Shown: positions 31,501 to 40,588, counted from the stretch's first letter. The stretch: DNA of 64,000 nucleotides from Solirubrobacteraceae bacterium (GCA_017882375.1 JADGPP010000004.1:1-64000), one strand, 5' to 3'. The notes: generated by a model not told the origin, from the sequence alone. A program made the numbers and translations.

Positions 31501-31546
31501 GCAGAAACGCAAACGACCGCGCAACAAGCGCCACGGGAGGCGCTGA
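28532..31546 (+). CDS. secDF: Fused protein translocase SecDF
   Basis: LGLDLKGGVQLVYQAK, GFTITSAQELAQELQSGALPIKLEPIS, GVAADANIVIFERVKEEIRGG; SecF half NFGIDFKSGTRIQ..., GYSLYDTIIVFDRVREN. Confidence 0.96.
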   Translation: MTDRRRNALILLIVAGLIAASVAVLATKKTRLGLDLKGGVQLVYQAKPTAQSKVDAESLNRAIDIMRKRVDQLGVAQPEIQRSGANEINVALPDVTNAERAEQEVGKTAQLFFYDWEPNVIGVEGKPSPSVATVTGGAQAGAAQFGLTEYQAILRAQKRPAELRKTDTTWSKGCTPQQIGSCIYGSWYLIEPKHEKVLRGPEETEKNLFADSKLAKGPPYKALRVSPGTVLVRARALESASGKVTQKSPNSWYVIKDAPVLTGADVKNPTQSFDEGAGGTGAPNVTFGFTGHGQNVFQHVTKEIAHRGQEAQLPGVGKEAAQQHFAVVLDEQLITTPSIDYTKYPEGIDAATGSQISGGFTITSAQELAQELQSGALPIKLEPISNSQISATLGKTALNQGLIAGLAGFAIVCLFLLLFYRVLGAIAMGGLIIYGIYFFALIKLIPITLTLPGIAGLILTIGVAADANIVIFERVKEEIRGGRSIISGIATGYKRGFAAIVDANVVTFMTAFILFALATAEVKGFAFTLGIGTLVSLFTAVLATQAALGAMGRSKLVSHPAALGAARRGKGWTFDFMGASKWFFSLSGTILLIGAIAIGGKGLNFGIDFKSGTRIQTAFVKPVSVNQVSSVMAAAGYGNAEVQKYSNKSIGGTGYQISTKTLGPGGLKNVRTALESKLGTKNGTKNFSSTSIGPTFGKTVANSAIIAIIASLLVISAYIALRFEWKYAVPVLIALMHDLLITAGVYSLTGREVTTSTVAALLTILGYSLYDTIIVFDRVRENVPRMPRAAFSQIVNRSMSEVLTRSMATSFCTLLPVIALLLFGGETLKNFAFALMVGIASGAYSSIFIASPVLTHWKEREGSYRNRRSRIVRELGAVPAYATTIAGEPADIEPDRKRKRSRRGTLIAPEEPGESISRDEFQELVRDLDVEGSPSPAATGARRPSGSSGAGVAQQAPRAKPERAEPKPPQRDPTADLTPEDLVLKEDKPAQKRKRPRNKRHGRR

Positions 31547-31827
31547 TGGGACTGCTCGCCTGGGTGATGATGGGGCTGGCCATCTGGCACTTCACGATCT
31601 TCCTGCCCGACCGCTTCTGGGGCGGCATCGTCGGTGCGTTCGTCGGCTCGCTCGTCGGCGCGATCGTCGTCGGCCTGATCATCTACAGCGTGAAGGTCTC
31701 GACGCTGAAGGTTCCCGGGCAGAACGCGACCGACGTAAGCGTCGTGCTGTACGCGATCCCCGGCGCGCTGATCGGCATAGCGCTGGTGTACCTGGAGGGC
31801 ATGCGCCGCGAACGCCAGAGCAGCTAG
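31546..31827 (+). CDS. Small multi-TM membrane protein (GlsB/YeaQ-like)
   Basis: WGGIVGAFVGSLVGAIVVGLIIYS; start overlaps secDF stop. Confidence 0.65.
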   Translation: MGLLAWVMMGLAIWHFTIFLPDRFWGGIVGAFVGSLVGAIVVGLIIYSVKVSTLKVPGQNATDVSVVLYAIPGALIGIALVYLEGMRRERQSS

Positions 31828-31875
31828 AGCGCGGCGCGCGGTTCCGTCGCGCGGTGGCCGTAGTGTGACCGGGCG

Positions 31876-33633
31876 ATGCAGCGACCACGCTTTGAGATAG
31901 CGCCGTGCCCCAGCGAGGACGTCGCGCGCCTGCAGCGCGAGCTCGGCGTCAGCCGGGCGCTGGCGCAGGTGCTGGTGCGCCGGGGCCTTGAGGAGCCCGC
32001 GCGCGCACGCGCCTTCCTGGCGGCCGACGAGGAGCATCACCACGCGGCGTTCGCCGGCATCGGCGAGGCGGTGCAGATGATCCTCGAGCACGCCCGCGCG
32101 GGTCGCCGCATCACGATTCACGGCGACTACGACGTCGACGGCGTGTGCTCGACGGCGATCCTCGTGCGCGCGCTGCGGGCGATCGGCGCGGACGTCGACT
32201 CCTATCTGCCCGATCGCGCCAGCGACGGCTACGGCCTGGGCGCGGCGACGGTGCGGCGACTGGCGGCGCGGGGAACGCAGCTGCTGGTCAGCGTGGACTG
32301 CGCGATCACGGCCGTCGAGGAGGTCGAGCTCGCGCGCGAGCTGGGCATGGCAGTGCTCGTCACCGACCATCACTCCCCGCGCGCCGACGGGCGGCTGCCG
32401 CGAGCGCCGATCGTGCACCCCGCGCTGTGCGGCTACCCCTGCGTGGAGCTGTGCGCGACGGCCGTCGCCTACAAGCTCGCGCAGGCGCTGTTCGAGGCCG
32501 CCGGGCGCGACGTGGGCGAGCTCGAGCAGGACCTCGATCTCGTGGCGCTGGCGACGATCGCCGACGTGGTGGCGCTGACCGGCGAGAACCGCACGCTCGT
32601 GCGCCGTGGCCTGCGCGCGCTGGCGGCCACGCGCAAGCCCGGGCTGCGCGCGCTGATGGGCGCGGCGCGAGTCGACCCCAGCCACGTCAACGAGCGTTCG
32701 GTCGCATTTGCGCTGGCTCCGCGGATCAATGCCGCCGGGCGCATGTACCGCGCGGACGCCGGGCTGGAGCTGATCCTCACCGAGGACCCCGAGCGCGCGG
32801 CGCAGATCGCGGCCGAGCTGGATCGCGCCAACGCCGAGCGCCGCCAGGTCGAGACGCGCATCCGCTACGAGGCCGAAGCGCAGATCGCGCAGATGGGCGA
32901 GCGGGGGGCATACGTGCTGGCGGGGGAGGGCTGGCACGCGGGCGTGATCGGCATCGTCGCCGCGCGCCTGGTCGAGCGCCACAACAGGCCGGTCGTGCTG
33001 ATCGCGCTGGAGGGGGGCAGGGGCCGCGGATCGGGCCGCAGCATTGGCGCCTTTGACCTGCTCGCGGGGCTGAACGCGTGCAGCGAGCACCTGCTCGCTC
33101 ACGGCGGGCACCGCGCAGCGGCGGGCCTGGAGATCGACGGCGCATGTGTGCAGGCGTTCGCCGCGGCGATGAGCGCGCACGCCGAAGGTGTCCTTGAGCC
33201 GGGCGATCTGACTGCGGTCGAGCGCGTCGACGCGGTGGTCGGCGGCGACGAGCTGGGCATGGAGCTGGCCGAGGAGCTGCAGGCGCTCGCGCCGTTCGGC
33301 CGCGCCAACCCCGGCGTCTCGCTGATGGTCGCCGACGCGACCTTCCACGACGGCCGCGCGATGGGCGAAGGCAAGCACGTGCGCTTCACGGTGCAGTCGC
33401 GCGGCGCCCGGGCGCGGGCGGTCGCCTTCGGCACCGGCGGCACGCTCCCGGTGGAAGACGGGCAGCCCGTCGAAGCGACGTTCACGCTGGAGGTCAACGA
33501 GTGGCGCGGGGTCTCAGAGCCCCGCCTGGTGCTGCGTCAGGCGATCGCAGCGCCCAGCCCGATCGAGGCCGCGCGGCTGGGGCAGGCCGCCGATGAGAGC
33601 GAGGACGAGCTGGTTCTGTTCGCGCTGCCCTGA
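31876..33633 (+). CDS. recJ: Single-stranded-DNA-specific exonuclease RecJ
   Basis: ITIHGDYDVDGVCSTAILV, VLVTDHHSP, APRINAAGRMYRADAGLELIL, GGHRAAAGLEI. Confidence 0.95.
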   Translation: MQRPRFEIAPCPSEDVARLQRELGVSRALAQVLVRRGLEEPARARAFLAADEEHHHAAFAGIGEAVQMILEHARAGRRITIHGDYDVDGVCSTAILVRALRAIGADVDSYLPDRASDGYGLGAATVRRLAARGTQLLVSVDCAITAVEEVELARELGMAVLVTDHHSPRADGRLPRAPIVHPALCGYPCVELCATAVAYKLAQALFEAAGRDVGELEQDLDLVALATIADVVALTGENRTLVRRGLRALAATRKPGLRALMGAARVDPSHVNERSVAFALAPRINAAGRMYRADAGLELILTEDPERAAQIAAELDRANAERRQVETRIRYEAEAQIAQMGERGAYVLAGEGWHAGVIGIVAARLVERHNRPVVLIALEGGRGRGSGRSIGAFDLLAGLNACSEHLLAHGGHRAAAGLEIDGACVQAFAAAMSAHAEGVLEPGDLTAVERVDAVVGGDELGMELAEELQALAPFGRANPGVSLMVADATFHDGRAMGEGKHVRFTVQSRGARARAVAFGTGGTLPVEDGQPVEATFTLEVNEWRGVSEPRLVLRQAIAAPSPIEAARLGQAADESEDELVLFALP

Positions 33634-33667
33634 CCCGCTTCAATCCTGGTGGGCCGTCCCCTACCCT

Positions 33668-36085
33668 ATGAACATGGCGGTTGCCAAGGAGCCCAACATC
33701 CCGCAGAGCACAGACGTCGCCGAGGAGCCACGTCCCGAGCGCCTGCCCGAGCCCGGCATCCAGGGGCCCGGCGGCAGCGGACGTGCGGCGGGCGGCGATC
33801 TCGTCGGCGTCGAGGATCGCCGCCAGCAGCGCCGCTCGACGCGGCGCCTTGACCTCTCAGAGCCCGAGCGGCGGCTGCTCAACGACCTGTTCGCGATCGT
33901 CTCCGAGCACGCGGCGGACTCCGCGGTGGAGATCGACCGGGGGCGCGTGCAGGACGCGTTCGTGTTCGCCTGCGAGCACCACGCCGCGCAACGTCGCAAG
34001 TCGGGCGAGGACTTCATCGTGCACCCGGTCGGCGTCGCGCGGATCTGCGCGGGCATGCGCCTGGACACCGAGACGCTGTGCGCGGCGCTGCTGCACGACA
34101 CCGTCGAGGACACCTCGGCGTCGATCGAGGAGGTGCGCGAGCGCTTCGGCGAGGAGATCGCGGCGATCGTCGACGGCGTGACCAAGCTGACGGGCATCAC
34201 CTTCCAGTCCCACGACGAGGCGCAGGCTGAGAACTACCGCAAGATGATGGTCGCGATGGCCACCGACGTGCGGGTCATCCTGATCAAGCTCGCTGACCGC
34301 CTGCACAACATGCGCACGATCGAGGCGATGCCCAAGCAGAAGCAAATCGACAAGGCGCGTGAGACGCTGGAGATATACGCGCCGCTGGCTCATCGCCTGG
34401 GCATCCATGCGCTGAAGTGGGAGCTCGAGGACCTCGCGTTCGCGACGCTTCACCCGCGCAAGTACCAGGAGATCAAGGGGCTGGTCGCCCAGCAGCGCGA
34501 GGACCGCGAGGGCTACGTCAGCCAGGCGGGCGAATACCTGGCCCGCGAGCTGGGCGAGCTGGGCATCCAGGCGCAGATCGCCGGGCGCGCCAAGCACTTC
34601 TACTCGATCTACTCGAAGATGACCAAGAAGGGCCGCGAGTTCAACGAGATCTACGACCTCACGGCGATGCGCGTGATCGTCGACTCGGTCAAGGACTGCT
34701 ACGGCACCGTCGGCGTGATCCATTCGCTGTGGAAGCCCCTGCCGGGTCGCTTCAAGGACTTCATCGCGATGCCCAAGTTCAATATGTACCAGTCGTTGCA
34801 CACAACGGTGATCGGTCCCGAGGGACGGCCGCTGGAGATCCAGATCCGCACGCAGGAGATGCACGAGATGGCCGAGTTCGGCGTGGCTGCCCACTGGGTC
34901 TACAAGGTCGGCCCCAACGGCGACAAGCAGGGCGGCGACGGCAGCGGCGGCGACGCCAAGCTGAAGTGGCTGCGCTCGATGCTCGACTGGCAGAAGGAGC
35001 TGTCAGACCCGCGCGAGTTCATGGAGACGCTGCGCACCGACCTGTTCGAGGAAGAGGTGTTCGTCTTCACGCCCAAGGGTCAGGTCAAGTCGCTGGCGGC
35101 GGGAGCGACGCCGCTGGACTTCGCCTACGAGGTGCACACGGAGATCGGCCACCGCTGCGTGGGCGCGCGCGTCAACGGCAAGATCGTGCCGCTGCACTAC
35201 GAGCTGCGCTCGGGCGACATCGTGGAAATCCTCACGGCCAAGCGCGAGCGTGGACCGTCGCGCGACTGGCTGGCGATGGTCAAGACGACGCGCGCGCGCA
35301 ACAAGATCAAGGCGTGGTTCAAGGCCGAGTCGCGCCAGGACACCGAGCACACCGGGCGCGACCTGCTGCAGGAGCACCTGCGCAAACAGGGTCTGCCGGC
35401 ACAGAAGATCACCGGCTCGGCGATCCTCGCCGACGTGATCCGCGAGGTCGGCTACCGCAAGGCCGACGACTTCTACATCGCCCTCGGCGCCGCCAAGGTC
35501 TCGCCGAAGCTCGTCGTCAGCAAGGTGATGCAGCGTTTGAAGCAGGGCGAGGCCGCCGACGGCGACGACACCGCCGCCGACCTGCTGCGCGTCGGGCGCC
35601 AGCGCCGGCGTCCGACGAAGTCCTCCGAGCAGTACGGGATCAAGGTCGAGGGCGTCGAGGACGTGATGCTGCGCCTGGCCAAGTGCTGTCGCCCGGTTCC
35701 CGGCGATGAGATCGTCGGCTACATCTCACTCGGGCGCGGGATCACGATCCACCGCAAAGACTGCCCCAACGCGGCGCTGCTGGGCAAGGATCCCGAGCGC
35801 TTCACGAGCGTCTCCTGGGACGGCGACCAGTCGACCGCGTTCGTCGTGGAAATCCAGATCGACGCGTGGGATCGCCACCGGCTGCTGGAGGACCTCTCGC
35901 GGGTCTTCTCGGAGTCCGGCGCGAACATCCTCGAAGCGCGTTGCCTGTCCATGCCGCCGATGGTCAAGAACCGCTTCGTCGTCGAGGTCGCCGACACGCA
36001 CACGCTCAAGGGCGCGATCACGCGCATGCGCAACATCGACTCCGTGTTCGACGCCTATCGCGTCACGCCCGGCGGTGGCGCCTAG
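33668..36085 (+). CDS. rel: Bifunctional (p)ppGpp synthetase/hydrolase RelA/SpoT family
   Basis: HD HPVGVARICAGMRLDTETLCAALLHDTVEDT; synthetase EFNEIYDLTAMRVIV...YQSLHTTVIGPEGRPLEIQIRTQEMHEMAEFGVAAHW; TGS and ACT domains. Confidence 0.97.
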   Translation: MNMAVAKEPNIPQSTDVAEEPRPERLPEPGIQGPGGSGRAAGGDLVGVEDRRQQRRSTRRLDLSEPERRLLNDLFAIVSEHAADSAVEIDRGRVQDAFVFACEHHAAQRRKSGEDFIVHPVGVARICAGMRLDTETLCAALLHDTVEDTSASIEEVRERFGEEIAAIVDGVTKLTGITFQSHDEAQAENYRKMMVAMATDVRVILIKLADRLHNMRTIEAMPKQKQIDKARETLEIYAPLAHRLGIHALKWELEDLAFATLHPRKYQEIKGLVAQQREDREGYVSQAGEYLARELGELGIQAQIAGRAKHFYSIYSKMTKKGREFNEIYDLTAMRVIVDSVKDCYGTVGVIHSLWKPLPGRFKDFIAMPKFNMYQSLHTTVIGPEGRPLEIQIRTQEMHEMAEFGVAAHWVYKVGPNGDKQGGDGSGGDAKLKWLRSMLDWQKELSDPREFMETLRTDLFEEEVFVFTPKGQVKSLAAGATPLDFAYEVHTEIGHRCVGARVNGKIVPLHYELRSGDIVEILTAKRERGPSRDWLAMVKTTRARNKIKAWFKAESRQDTEHTGRDLLQEHLRKQGLPAQKITGSAILADVIREVGYRKADDFYIALGAAKVSPKLVVSKVMQRLKQGEAADGDDTAADLLRVGRQRRRPTKSSEQYGIKVEGVEDVMLRLAKCCRPVPGDEIVGYISLGRGITIHRKDCPNAALLGKDPERFTSVSWDGDQSTAFVVEIQIDAWDRHRLLEDLSRVFSESGANILEARCLSMPPMVKNRFVVEVADTHTLKGAITRMRNIDSVFDAYRVTPGGGA

Positions 36086-36095
36086 CCCTTCCTCT

Positions 36096-37091
36096 TCAGG
36101 CGACGACGTTGATCGCGCCCGGCAGCACCGAGTAGCGCGCCTCGTCGACGTCGCCGAGGAAGTCGCCGTCGACCTGCAGCGGCAGCTTGCGCCCGTCGGC
36201 GCTGCGCACGGTCAGCTGCGACAGCGGCTGCAGGGCGGTGATGTTGCGGTGCCCGACGACGCGCGCACGCGGCAGCATCGCGCGCAGGCCGATCAGCGAC
36301 ACGCCGAGCGGCGTGGCGCGGTGCAGCACGGCGCCGACCAGGCGTCCGGAGCTCAGCGACGCGCCCTCTGAGATCTCCACGGGGCGGTCGTGGAAGTAGG
36401 TGAACGGCGAGCCGTTCTGCACGATCGTCGTGACCGCCTGCAGCGTGCGCTGGCCGTCCTGCACGTGCATCCGCGGGGCCCGTATGAGATAGCGGCGTAC
36501 GAATGACGTGAGGGCCTTCCAGGCGAAGAAGTAGGGGCCGAAGCGCGCCTTCATATCCGGGCGCGCGTCGACGCCCTCGACGACGCTGGCATCGAGGCCC
36601 ACGCCCGAGTTGAACGTGAAGCAGCGCTCGTTGACGACGCCGAGGTCGATCCTGCGCACGCGCCAGTCGTCGGCCATCGCCAGTAGGTGCTCGGTCGCGT
36701 CGACGAGCTCTCCGGGAATGCCGAGCATCTTCGCGAACACGTTGGCCGAGCCGCCGGGAAGCGCGCACAGGGGCGTCTCGCAGCCACGCAGGCCGTTGGC
36801 GGCTTCGTTGACGGTGCCGTCGCCGCCGAGCGCGACGACGACGTCATAGCCGTCGCGCGCGAGTTCGCGACACAGCTCGGTGGCGTGCCCGCGTGCGCGG
36901 GTGTCGATCGCGTCGACCTCGAAGCGCCCTTGCAGCGCGTGCACGACGAGGTTGCGCAGGCGGTCGGAGACGGTCGCGGCGTGCGGGTTGACGATCAGCA
37001 GCATGCGCCGCTTGTGCGCCACGCCGGCGGGCTGGCGGTCCGCGCGGTCGTCGGCAAAGCGCTGTTCGTGCTCGCGCAGGGGGATACTCAT
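36096..37091 (-). CDS. Diacylglycerol kinase family lipid kinase (YegS/BmrU-like)
   Basis: LLIVNPHAAT...VVALGGDGTVNEAANGLRG...LCALPGGSANVFAKMLGIP. Confidence 0.95.
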   Translation of the reverse strand: MSIPLREHEQRFADDRADRQPAGVAHKRRMLLIVNPHAATVSDRLRNLVVHALQGRFEVDAIDTRARGHATELCRELARDGYDVVVALGGDGTVNEAANGLRGCETPLCALPGGSANVFAKMLGIPGELVDATEHLLAMADDWRVRRIDLGVVNERCFTFNSGVGLDASVVEGVDARPDMKARFGPYFFAWKALTSFVRRYLIRAPRMHVQDGQRTLQAVTTIVQNGSPFTYFHDRPVEISEGASLSSGRLVGAVLHRATPLGVSLIGLRAMLPRARVVGHRNITALQPLSQLTVRSADGRKLPLQVDGDFLGDVDEARYSVLPGAINVVA

Positions 37092-37213
37092 CTGCAGCGG
37101 CCTACACCGCTCGCGCGCGAGCGTTACCGTCCTGTGGCAAAGCGCGATGCTGGACGCAAAGCGGACTTGCCGTCGCCGCGATCGTTGCTAGACTTCGCGC
37201 CAGACATAGCTGG

Positions 37214-37306
37214 ACACATCCAGAGGGGTGAAGGGACTGGCCCTATGAAACCCCGGCAACCACCGTCACGTCACAGCGGGAAGGTGCCAATTCCAGAGAG
37301 ATGTGT
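37214..37306 (+). ncRNA. SAM-I (S-box) riboswitch aptamer upstream of thrC-like gene
   Basis: P1 acacatc(37214-37220)/gatgtgt(37300-37306); conserved core aggggtgaagggactggccctatgaaaccccggcaacc...ggtgccaattcc. Confidence 0.93.
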
Positions 37307-37311
37307 GGCGA

Positions 37312-37366
37312 GCCTTCGCGCTCTTCGCACAAGTGACACAGCGAAGACAAGAGCGAAGGGAGCCCA
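37312..37366 (+). promoter_or_regulatory. Candidate riboswitch expression platform: hairpin overlapping the thrC-like Shine-Dalgarno
   Basis: ccttcgcgctctt (37313-37325) can pair with aagagcgaagg (37349-37359), which overlaps SD gaaggg just upstream of ATG 37367. Confidence 0.6.
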
Positions 37367-38629
37367 ATGGCTGTCAGTCATCTTCAGTGCAAGGAGTGCA
37401 AGGCGCAGTACCCGCTGGAGGCCGTATACGTGTGCGAGACGTGCTTCGGCCCGCTTGAGGTCGTCTACGACCACAGCCGTACCAGCGGCGACGTCGGCGA
37501 GCTGCGCCGGCGCATCCAGGGCGGGCCGCAGAACATCTGGCGCTACGCCGATTTCCTGCCGCTCGCGGGCGGCCCTCCCGGGCCGTCGGGACGGCTGGCC
37601 TCGCGCGTCGGCCTGCCGGCCGGCTGCACGCCGCTGATCCGCGCCGACCGCCTGGCCGAGCGCCTGGGCCTGCGCGAGGTGTGGGTCAAGAACGACGCGG
37701 CCAACCCGACGCACTCGTTCAAGGACCGCGTCGTATCGGTCGCCGTCACGCGCGCTCGTGAGCTGGGCTTTGAGACAATCGCCTGCGCCTCCACGGGCAA
37801 CCTCGCAAACTCGGTGGCGGCCCACGGCGCGGCGCTCGGGCTGGACTCCTACGTCTTCATTCCCTCGAACCTTGAGGAGCAGAAGATCCTCGCGACGGGC
37901 GTCTACGGAGCCAAGGTCGTCGCCGTGGAGGGCAACTACGACGACGTCAACCGTCTGTGCACGGAGCTGTGCGCCGAACGCGACTGGGCGTTCGTGAACA
38001 TCAACCTGCGCCCGTACTACGCCGAGGGATCCAAGACGCTCGCCTTCGAGATCGCCGAGCAGCTGGGCTGGGAGCTGCCCGATCGTTGCGTCGTTCCGGT
38101 CGCCTCGGGCTCGCTGTTCACGAAGATCGCCCGCGGCTTTGAGGAATGGCGCGAGCTGGGCTTGCTCGAGGGCGAGCTGCCGAGCATGAACGGCGCCCAG
38201 GCCCAGGGCTGCTCACCGGTGGCCAGCGCCTTCGCCGACGGCCAGGACGTCTGCCGGCCGGTCAAGCCGGACACGATCGCCAAGTCGCTGGCGATCGGCA
38301 ACCCGGCCGACGGTCCCTACGCGCTGGACCTCGCCCGACGCACGGGCGGCGGCGTGGACGCGGTCACAGACGACGAGATCCGTGCGGGCATCAAGCTGCT
38401 GGCCGAGACGACCGGGGTCTTCACCGAGACCGCCGGCGGCGTCACGACCGCCGTGCTGGCAAAGCTCGCGGCGCGCGGGGATATCGACCCCGACGAGCGC
38501 GTCGTGCTGGTGATCACCGGCGAGGGCCTGAAGACGCTGGACGCCGTGCGCGGGACATTTGAGACGCACACGATCGCGCCCACGGTCGACGCGTTTGAGG
38601 CCGGGGTGCCGCAAACGGTCTCGGTCTGA
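37367..38629 (+). CDS. thrC: Threonine-synthase family PLP enzyme with N-terminal zinc ribbon
   Basis: LQCKECKAQYPLEAVYVCETCFGPLEVVYD; VKNDAANPTHSFKDRVVSVAV; STGNLANSVAAHGAALGL. Confidence 0.93.
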   Translation: MAVSHLQCKECKAQYPLEAVYVCETCFGPLEVVYDHSRTSGDVGELRRRIQGGPQNIWRYADFLPLAGGPPGPSGRLASRVGLPAGCTPLIRADRLAERLGLREVWVKNDAANPTHSFKDRVVSVAVTRARELGFETIACASTGNLANSVAAHGAALGLDSYVFIPSNLEEQKILATGVYGAKVVAVEGNYDDVNRLCTELCAERDWAFVNINLRPYYAEGSKTLAFEIAEQLGWELPDRCVVPVASGSLFTKIARGFEEWRELGLLEGELPSMNGAQAQGCSPVASAFADGQDVCRPVKPDTIAKSLAIGNPADGPYALDLARRTGGGVDAVTDDEIRAGIKLLAETTGVFTETAGGVTTAVLAKLAARGDIDPDERVVLVITGEGLKTLDAVRGTFETHTIAPTVDAFEAGVPQTVSV

Positions 38630-38904
38630 TGTCGGTGCTCGTGAAGATCCCGACGCAGCTGCGTGCCGCGGCGGGCGGCGAGGCCGAGACCCAGGTCGAC
38701 GGCGCGACCGTGCAGGAGGTGCTCGACGGGCTGTTCGAGCGCCACGACGAGCTGCGCGCGCGCCTGTACGACGACAAGGGCGGCCTGCGGCGCTTTGTCA
38801 ACGTGTACGTCGCCGGCGAAGACATTCGCTTCCTCGACGGGCTTGCCACGCCGGTCAAGGACGGATCGGAGCTGACGATCCTTCCCGCCGTAGCCGGCGG
38901 CTAG
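38629..38904 (+). CDS. CysO/MoaD/ThiS-type ubiquitin-like sulfur-carrier protein
   Basis: VLVKIPTQLRAAAGGE...RRFVNVYVAGEDIRFLDGLATPVKDGSELTILPAVAGG, C-terminal Gly-Gly; start overlaps stop of thrC-like gene (TGATG). Confidence 0.93.
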   Translation: MSVLVKIPTQLRAAAGGEAETQVDGATVQEVLDGLFERHDELRARLYDDKGGLRRFVNVYVAGEDIRFLDGLATPVKDGSELTILPAVAGG

Positions 38905-38910
38905 GGCGGC

Positions 38911-39141
38911 CTACTTCGCAGCGGCGGCGGCGTGGTGCGCTGGGCCCTTGGCTGACGCACTCGCGGGCGTGGAGCCGCTGATGCCGACCGTGGAGACGAG
39001 GCCGGCGGCGCACATCGCGGCGATTGTGAGCGCGCGCATGCGCTTGGGCATCAGCCAGCCGAAGTGGTGGCTCTGCAGCCAGGTTCTGAAGCCTGTGGCG
39101 GCCGAGGCCGCGACGATCGCGCATCCAGCACACATGCGCAA
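38911..39141 (-). CDS. Small hypothetical protein with hydrophobic segments
   Basis: 76-aa ORF with plausible TM stretch RALTIAAMCAAGLVSTVG; fits between neighbours without overlap. Confidence 0.4.
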   Translation of the reverse strand: MRMCAGCAIVAASAATGFRTWLQSHHFGWLMPKRMRALTIAAMCAAGLVSTVGISGSTPASASAKGPAHHAAAAAK

Positions 39142-39156
39142 AGCCTAGCGCTGAGC

Positions 39157-40065
39157 TCAGGTGCGCTCGGCAGTGCCGGCGCGCCCCTCCAGGCGCTGGC
39201 GCAGCTCGGGGCCGCGCCCGGCGGCGACGGCGCGTGCGGCGCGCGCCTCGGTGAGCTCCAGGCCTTGGGATTGGGCGTAGTCGAGCAGGTTCTGGCGCTC
39301 CTCGCTCTCGCGCGCGGCGCGCAGGAACAGCCAGCAGAACAGGCCGAGCGTGAGAAAGGACTCCTCGACCATCATGATCGCCCCGGCGATGTTCTGGTCG
39401 GCCAGCGGCGAGATGTGGTGGACCGCGTCGCCGCGGCTGTAGAAGGGGTAGAAGACGGTTCCCGACCAGAGGAAGATGTTGCCGAGCACGGTGCCGGCGA
39501 GACGCACGGCGACGATGTAGAACAGACGCCCGAGGTTGCCGAACCAGCCCGGCGTGGGCAGCGGCCCGACCAGGCACATCCACATGTTGATGCCGAAGCC
39601 GAGGAACATCGCGTGCTCGAGCGCGTGCACGCCGGTATGGCGCAGCGCGGCCTGGTAGAGCACGGGGATGTGCCAGACGTATAGGTCGATTGTCCACAGC
39701 GGGAAGGCGATCGCCGGGTGCGAAAGCGCGCGCAGGCGGTCGAACAGCTTGATCCGCAGGATCGGCCCGATCACCGGGCCGGTGAGGCCGAGCACGATCA
39801 GCAGCGCGGCGATGTCGCCGACCAGCAGGTGCTCGACCATGTGCATGTACAGCAGCTCCTGGCTGGCCGAGTCCAGCGCGGTCAGCGCGGTGGCGATCAC
39901 GACGAAGCCCGCGTAGAAGCAGGCCTGGCGCCAGCCGGGGACCGGGTGCTTGCTGCCAGCAAGCGCCTGCACGCGACGCGCGTAGAGCAGCGCCAGCAGA
40001 GCCAGCGGCCCGAGCTGCAGCGCGGCCTCGAGAACGGTTGAGACGGCGAGCGGGAGCGCGTGCAT
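39157..40065 (-). CDS. Cytochrome c oxidase assembly factor CtaG-like membrane protein
   Basis: LLYMHMVEHLLVGDIAALLIVLGLTGP, HALEHAMFLGFGINMW, multi-TM. Confidence 0.88.
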   Translation of the reverse strand: MHALPLAVSTVLEAALQLGPLALLALLYARRVQALAGSKHPVPGWRQACFYAGFVVIATALTALDSASQELLYMHMVEHLLVGDIAALLIVLGLTGPVIGPILRIKLFDRLRALSHPAIAFPLWTIDLYVWHIPVLYQAALRHTGVHALEHAMFLGFGINMWMCLVGPLPTPGWFGNLGRLFYIVAVRLAGTVLGNIFLWSGTVFYPFYSRGDAVHHISPLADQNIAGAIMMVEESFLTLGLFCWLFLRAARESEERQNLLDYAQSQGLELTEARAARAVAAGRGPELRQRLEGRAGTAERT

Positions 40066-40162
40066 GCAGGCTGCAGGGTACGCCAGCGTGGGTGCCGGCG
40101 GTGGCAGGCCGAGCGCTGCGCTTAAGCGTTTCTTCGGAGGTCTTCAGGAACACGTGAGTAGC

Positions 40163-40588
40163 ATGGGGTTGACTACGTCTATGAGTACGCAAACACCCAG
40201 TCGCTCCGCGACCGCCGAAGGCCACACCGAGCGCGTCGACGCGATCGCCTGTCTGGACGAGAGCGTTCGCCAGAAGGCGATAACCGAGCGTCCCAGCGGC
40301 CCCGGTCGTTTCCTTGAGGTCCAGGGCACGGGTGAGGCGCTGCTGATCCCGCTGGGCACCGGCGTGATGCACATCGGGCGTGGCCTGTCGGCCGACCTGC
40401 ACCTCGATGAGAAGTCGGTCTCGCGGCGCCACGCGATGCTCGTGCCGCGACCGACGGGGGCGCGCCTGCTCGACGACCGCAGCTCAAACGGCACGTTCGT
40501 CAACGGCCGGCGCATCGTCCAGGCCGACCTGCACAACGGCGACGTCGTCGTGCTCGGCCGCGTCGTGCTGCGCTACCTGGAGATCTGA
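40163..40588 (+). CDS. FHA-domain protein
   Basis: GVMHIGRGLSADLHLDEKSVSRRHAMLVPRPTGARLLDDRSSNGTFVNGRRI. Confidence 0.92.
   Translation: MGLTTSMSTQTPSRSATAEGHTERVDAIACLDESVRQKAITERPSGPGRFLEVQGTGEALLIPLGTGVMHIGRGLSADLHLDEKSVSRRHAMLVPRPTGARLLDDRSSNGTFVNGRRIVQADLHNGDVVVLGRVVLRYLEI

Noticed and set aside
31390-33378. 662-aa minus-strand ORF
   Set aside because: Antisense to recJ and the secDF tail; shadow ORF.
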